DNA from: JAFDVL01 sp031398365
GTDB lineage: Bacteria; Acidobacteriota; Blastocatellia; RBC074
NCBI GenBank assembly: GCA_031398365.1
Contig: JANNND010000637.1
Coordinates: 1 to 8,118 of the forward strand
Direction: 5' to 3'
Length of the DNA stretch: 8,118 bases
In this document: piece after piece, positions 6,413-8,118 of the stretch
How positions within the stretch are numbered: position 1 is the stretch's first letter
Layout: every line of letters starts with the position of its first letter
The notes under the pieces: generated by a model
What the model saw: the letters and a program-made list of their open reading frames with translations, nothing else
The model's database searches: none
What the model was told of the DNA's origin: nothing
Translations under genes and position numbers: made by a program

Positions 6413-6425
6413 CTGAACTTCAGGC
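6411..6425. repeat. Short hairpin directly after tsf
   Basis: GCCTGA (6411-6416) and TCAGGC (6420-6425) with a 3-nt loop. It lies 8 bp after the tsf stop on the minus strand and shares two bases with the outer end of the long inverted repeat. There is no U-run. It may protect the tsf 3' end or be part of one larger folded element. Confidence 0.5.
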
Positions 6426-6432
6426 AAGCGCC

Positions 6433-7095
6433 TTACTGATTGACGACTGCGGCAACTTCGGCGGCGAAGTCTTCCGTGCGTTTTTCTAATCCCTCACCCA
6501 TTTTGTAACGAGTAAACCGACGGACAGAAACCTTTTCGCCGGTTTCAGCGGTCAGTTTGGAAACCAATTCGCCGACCGTAAGGCTTTGATCCTTGACGAA
6601 GGGTTGTTCCAGCAAAACGGCTTCGGTGAAAAATTTTGCCAGCCGACCTTCTACCATCTTTTCAAGAATATTGGCGGGCTTGTTCGCATTTTTCGGATCG
6701 GCGGTGGCCTGTCCGTGCGCAATCTCGCGTTCCTTTTCGACCTCTCCGGCAGGTACTTCGTCCTTCGTGACAAAGCGCGGTTCAGAAGCGCAAATGTGCA
6801 TTGCTACGTCTTTGACAAATTGCTGAAAGGCTTCGGTGCGTGCGACAAAATCCGTTTCGCAATTGACCTCGACCAACACGCCGACTTTGCCGCCCATGTG
6901 GATGTAGGAGCCAACGACACCTTCTGCAGCGATGCGACCGGCGCGTTTGGCAGCTTGTGCCAGTCCCCTTTTTCGCAGCACTTCGATGGCTTTTTCTTCA
7001 TTGCCCTCAGCTTCCACTAAAGCAATTTTGCAATCGCCGAAGCCTGCGCCCGTTTTGTCGCGCAAAGCTTTAATCATTGTAGCTGTCACTTCCAT
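6433..7095 (-). CDS. tsf: Elongation factor Ts, short form
   Basis: 220 residues from ATG at 7095-7093 to TAA at 6435-6433. It exchanges GDP on EF-Tu for GTP. The N-terminal UBA-like domain MEVTATMIKALRDKTGAGFG contains the TGAG turn and DCKIAL (the family usually has MDCKKAL). VEVNCETDFVAR (residues 77-88) is the EF-Ts signature, including the TDFV motif that contacts EF-Tu. The protein is shorter than the 283-residue E. coli form and closer to the roughly 200-residue form of Thermus. Longer frames to 7140 are rejected: the GGAGG at 7101-7105, 5 nt before this ATG, and the family N-terminus both fix the start. It follows rpsB but is separated from it by a terminator-like hairpin. Confidence 0.98.
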   Translation of the reverse strand: MEVTATMIKALRDKTGAGFGDCKIALVEAEGNEEKAIEVLRKRGLAQAAKRAGRIAAEGVVGSYIHMGGKVGVLVEVNCETDFVARTEAFQQFVKDVAMHICASEPRFVTKDEVPAGEVEKEREIAHGQATADPKNANKPANILEKMVEGRLAKFFTEAVLLEQPFVKDQSLTVGELVSKLTAETGEKVSVRRFTRYKMGEGLEKRTEDFAAEVAAVVNQ

Positions 7096-7100
7096 TATTT

Positions 7101-7105
7101 CCTCC
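7101..7105 (-). promoter_or_regulatory. Shine-Dalgarno of tsf
   Basis: GGAGG read on the minus strand, 5 nt (AAATA) before the ATG at 7095. It decides the tsf start in favour of MEVTATMIK over longer readings. Confidence 0.85.
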
Positions 7106-7115
7106 AATGCTGGTG

Positions 7116-7136
7116 GAGCAGGTGACTGGCCTGCTC
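7116..7136. repeat. Leader hairpin upstream of tsf
   Basis: GAGCAGG (7116-7122) pairs with CCTGCTC (7130-7136), 7 bp with a 7-nt loop, about 10 nt upstream of the tsf Shine-Dalgarno. It would be in the tsf leader if transcription starts beyond it. Regulatory use, for example feedback on translation, is only an inference. Confidence 0.5.
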
Positions 7137-7160
7137 GCAAAACAAATTATCAATGCCAAG

Positions 7161-7203
7161 TTAGAAAAACGGCGTAGCCAATGTCTTGTTGCACGGCTAC
7201 GCC
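7161..7203 (-). terminator. Intrinsic terminator/attenuator between rpsB and tsf
   Basis: On the minus strand, 26 bp after the rpsB stop, GGCGTAGCC (7195-7203) pairs perfectly with GGCTACGCC (7171-7179): 9 bp, GC-rich, 15-nt loop, followed by GTTTTTCTAA. Stem plus U-run is the classic rho-independent form. The U-run is only five long, so read-through into tsf is likely, as with the attenuator known between rpsB and tsf in E. coli. Confidence 0.75.
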
Positions 7204-7229
7204 ATTCGATGTTGTCGTAATTCTTTCAA

Positions 7230-8118
7230 CTACGCTGCATTCGTTTCAGACGTTTCCGGCGTGGCGGCAACAGGTTCAGCCGAAGCCGTGTCGGCATTAT
7301 TGATAGCAGGTGCAGTTTCAGCAACGGCAGCCATCGGGGCTGTCGGAACCGGAGCATTTTCCACCGGTACGGGTGCTTCAACAGGAGCAGCAGTTTCCGC
7401 CGGAGCCGCAACAGGAGCAGCGGCGGTGGTCGGTGCGGCAGCCGGGCGCGCGTCGCGTCGCGGCCCACGATCACCCATTGGGCGATCCCCTGTCGGACGG
7501 TCACCTGCCGGACGGTCACCTGCCGGACGCGGACGGCGCTCACCACGATCTCCTCTATCACCACGATCTCGCTCGCCACGCGGCCCACGATCACGGCGGT
7601 CGCGATCACCACCACCGCGCGGCCCACGCGGCGCGGATTGCTCTGTAATGCCCTGTTCAGCGCGAATCGCGGCTTCTTCTGCCTCTTTGGCCTGAGCCAC
7701 GGCTTGACCTTCAATGATGGCATCGGCAATGCGCGCGGCAAACAGGCGCACGGCGCGCAACGCGTCATCGTTGCCGGGAATGATTTGGGTAATCCCGTCA
7801 GGACTGCAATTCGTGTCTACAACAGCGACCACCGGAATATTGAGGCGCGCTGCTTCTTTGACCGCGATCTCTTCTTTGTTGGTATCAATGATGAAAATTG
7901 CATCGGGCAAGCGGCGCATATCCTTGATGCCGGAAAGGTTTCGCTCCAACGCCAACCGCTCGCGTTCAATTTGCAACCGCTCTTTTTTGGCGTAGGCATC
8001 AATGCGACCATCGGCCTGCATCGCTTCGATTTCTTTGTAGCGCTTGATGGACTTTTGAATCGTTTGGAAGTTTGTCAGCAACCCGCCGAGCCAGCGTTGA
8101 TTGATGTAATACTGATTG
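7230..8118 (-). CDS. rpsB: 30S ribosomal protein S2 with long C-terminal extension, 5' end outside window
   Basis: The frame runs from the right edge to TAG at 7232-7230; 295 full codons are visible and the start is outside the window. The first visible residues, NQYYINQRWLGGLLTNFQTI, are the S2 signature. LPDAIFIIDTNKEEIAVKEA, NIPVVAVVDTNCSPDGI and IIPGNDDA are further S2 blocks. The conserved core ends near ADAIIEGQ. After a Glu/Ala helix there is a long extension: about 62 residues very rich in Arg, Gly and Asp (coded by 7446-7631), then about 71 residues rich in Ala, Pro, Thr, Val and Glu (7233-7445). S2 helps recruit S1 and lies near the mRNA exit; the extension could add RNA contacts, but this is inference. 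tsf follows after a terminator-like hairpin. Confidence 0.97.
   Translation of the reverse strand, partial: NQYYINQRWLGGLLTNFQTIQKSIKRYKEIEAMQADGRIDAYAKKERLQIERERLALERNLSGIKDMRRLPDAIFIIDTNKEEIAVKEAARLNIPVVAVVDTNCSPDGITQIIPGNDDALRAVRLFAARIADAIIEGQAVAQAKEAEEAAIRAEQGITEQSAPRGPRGGGDRDRRDRGPRGERDRGDRGDRGERRPRPAGDRPAGDRPTGDRPMGDRGPRRDARPAAAPTTAAAPVAAPAETAAPVEAPVPVENAPVPTAPMAAVAETAPAINNADTASAEPVAATPETSETNAA
7467..7570. repeat. Tandem repeats coding the Arg/Gly/Asp tail of S2
   Basis: Four 15-bp units (7467-7526) code P-x-G-D-R pentapeptides; the last two (7497-7511 and 7512-7526) are identical in DNA. Next to them an 18-bp-spaced repeat of TCACCACGATCTC (7540-7552 and 7558-7570) codes the R-D-R-G-D-R-G part. 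CGGCCCACGATCAC also recurs at 7461-7474 and 7581-7594. The tail has clearly grown by local duplication in frame. Confidence 0.9.

Noticed and set aside
7096..7140. Upstream tsf start at 7140
   Set aside because: It adds 15 non-homologous residues across the leader hairpin and the Shine-Dalgarno that serves the ATG at 7095.
7467..7570. Possible CRISPR-like array
   Set aside because: The repeats are 15-18 bp, directly adjacent without spacers, and stay in frame within rpsB.
7186..7768. Plus- and minus-strand frames over the S2 tail rich in Arg, Pro, Ser or Leu
   Set aside because: Low-complexity readings of the repetitive rpsB tail in wrong frames; only the rpsB frame continues into conserved S2 sequence.

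Overview
The window is a bacterial chromosomal segment in which every gene I can support lies on the minus strand, so transcription runs from right to left. The right half is the conserved translation cluster rpsB (partial), tsf, pyrH, frr. Then come a tRNA-Gly(CCC), rlmN, a Uma2-family putative nuclease, nadB, a deaminase fusion protein, and two small unrecognised ORFs at the left edge. No gene names the organism. Moderate to high GC in the core genes (about 63% by hand count over 2161-2400), the rpsB-tsf-pyrH-frr order, a Uma2 gene among housekeeping genes, and an S2 protein with a long Arg/Gly/Asp then Ala/Pro tail would fit Acidobacteriota (a Blastocatellia-like lineage). This is an inference and not strongly held.

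Region 7230-8118 holds most of rpsB; its 5' end is outside the window. A good intrinsic terminator (7161-7203) separates it from tsf. The tsf leader has a further small hairpin and a strong Shine-Dalgarno sequence. Between tsf and pyrH (6348-6432) lies a long 18-bp inverted repeat that also carries a plausible sigma70-type promoter for pyrH. frr follows pyrH with its ribosome binding site overlapping the pyrH stop codon. After frr come a 14-bp perfect tandem repeat and the tRNA-Gly gene with an encoded CCA.

Region 1455-4706 is a tight block of rlmN (23S rRNA/tRNA adenine-C2 methylation), the Uma2 gene and nadB (first step of de novo NAD synthesis). The gaps are 8 bp and 1 bp, which suggests one transcript with translational coupling. 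The Uma2 gene looks like an accessory gene slotted into a housekeeping unit.

Region 1-1409 is accessory. It is clearly poorer in GC (about 40% over 601-840). It holds a 300-residue protein with an intact RibD/dCMP-type zinc deaminase domain fused to a tryptophan-rich C-terminal domain that I cannot name. Downstream are a 58-codon ORF and the start of another small gene cut by the window edge. If the window contains an undescribed system, the deaminase fusion with its small downstream neighbours is the best candidate. Nothing in the sequence proves a defence role.
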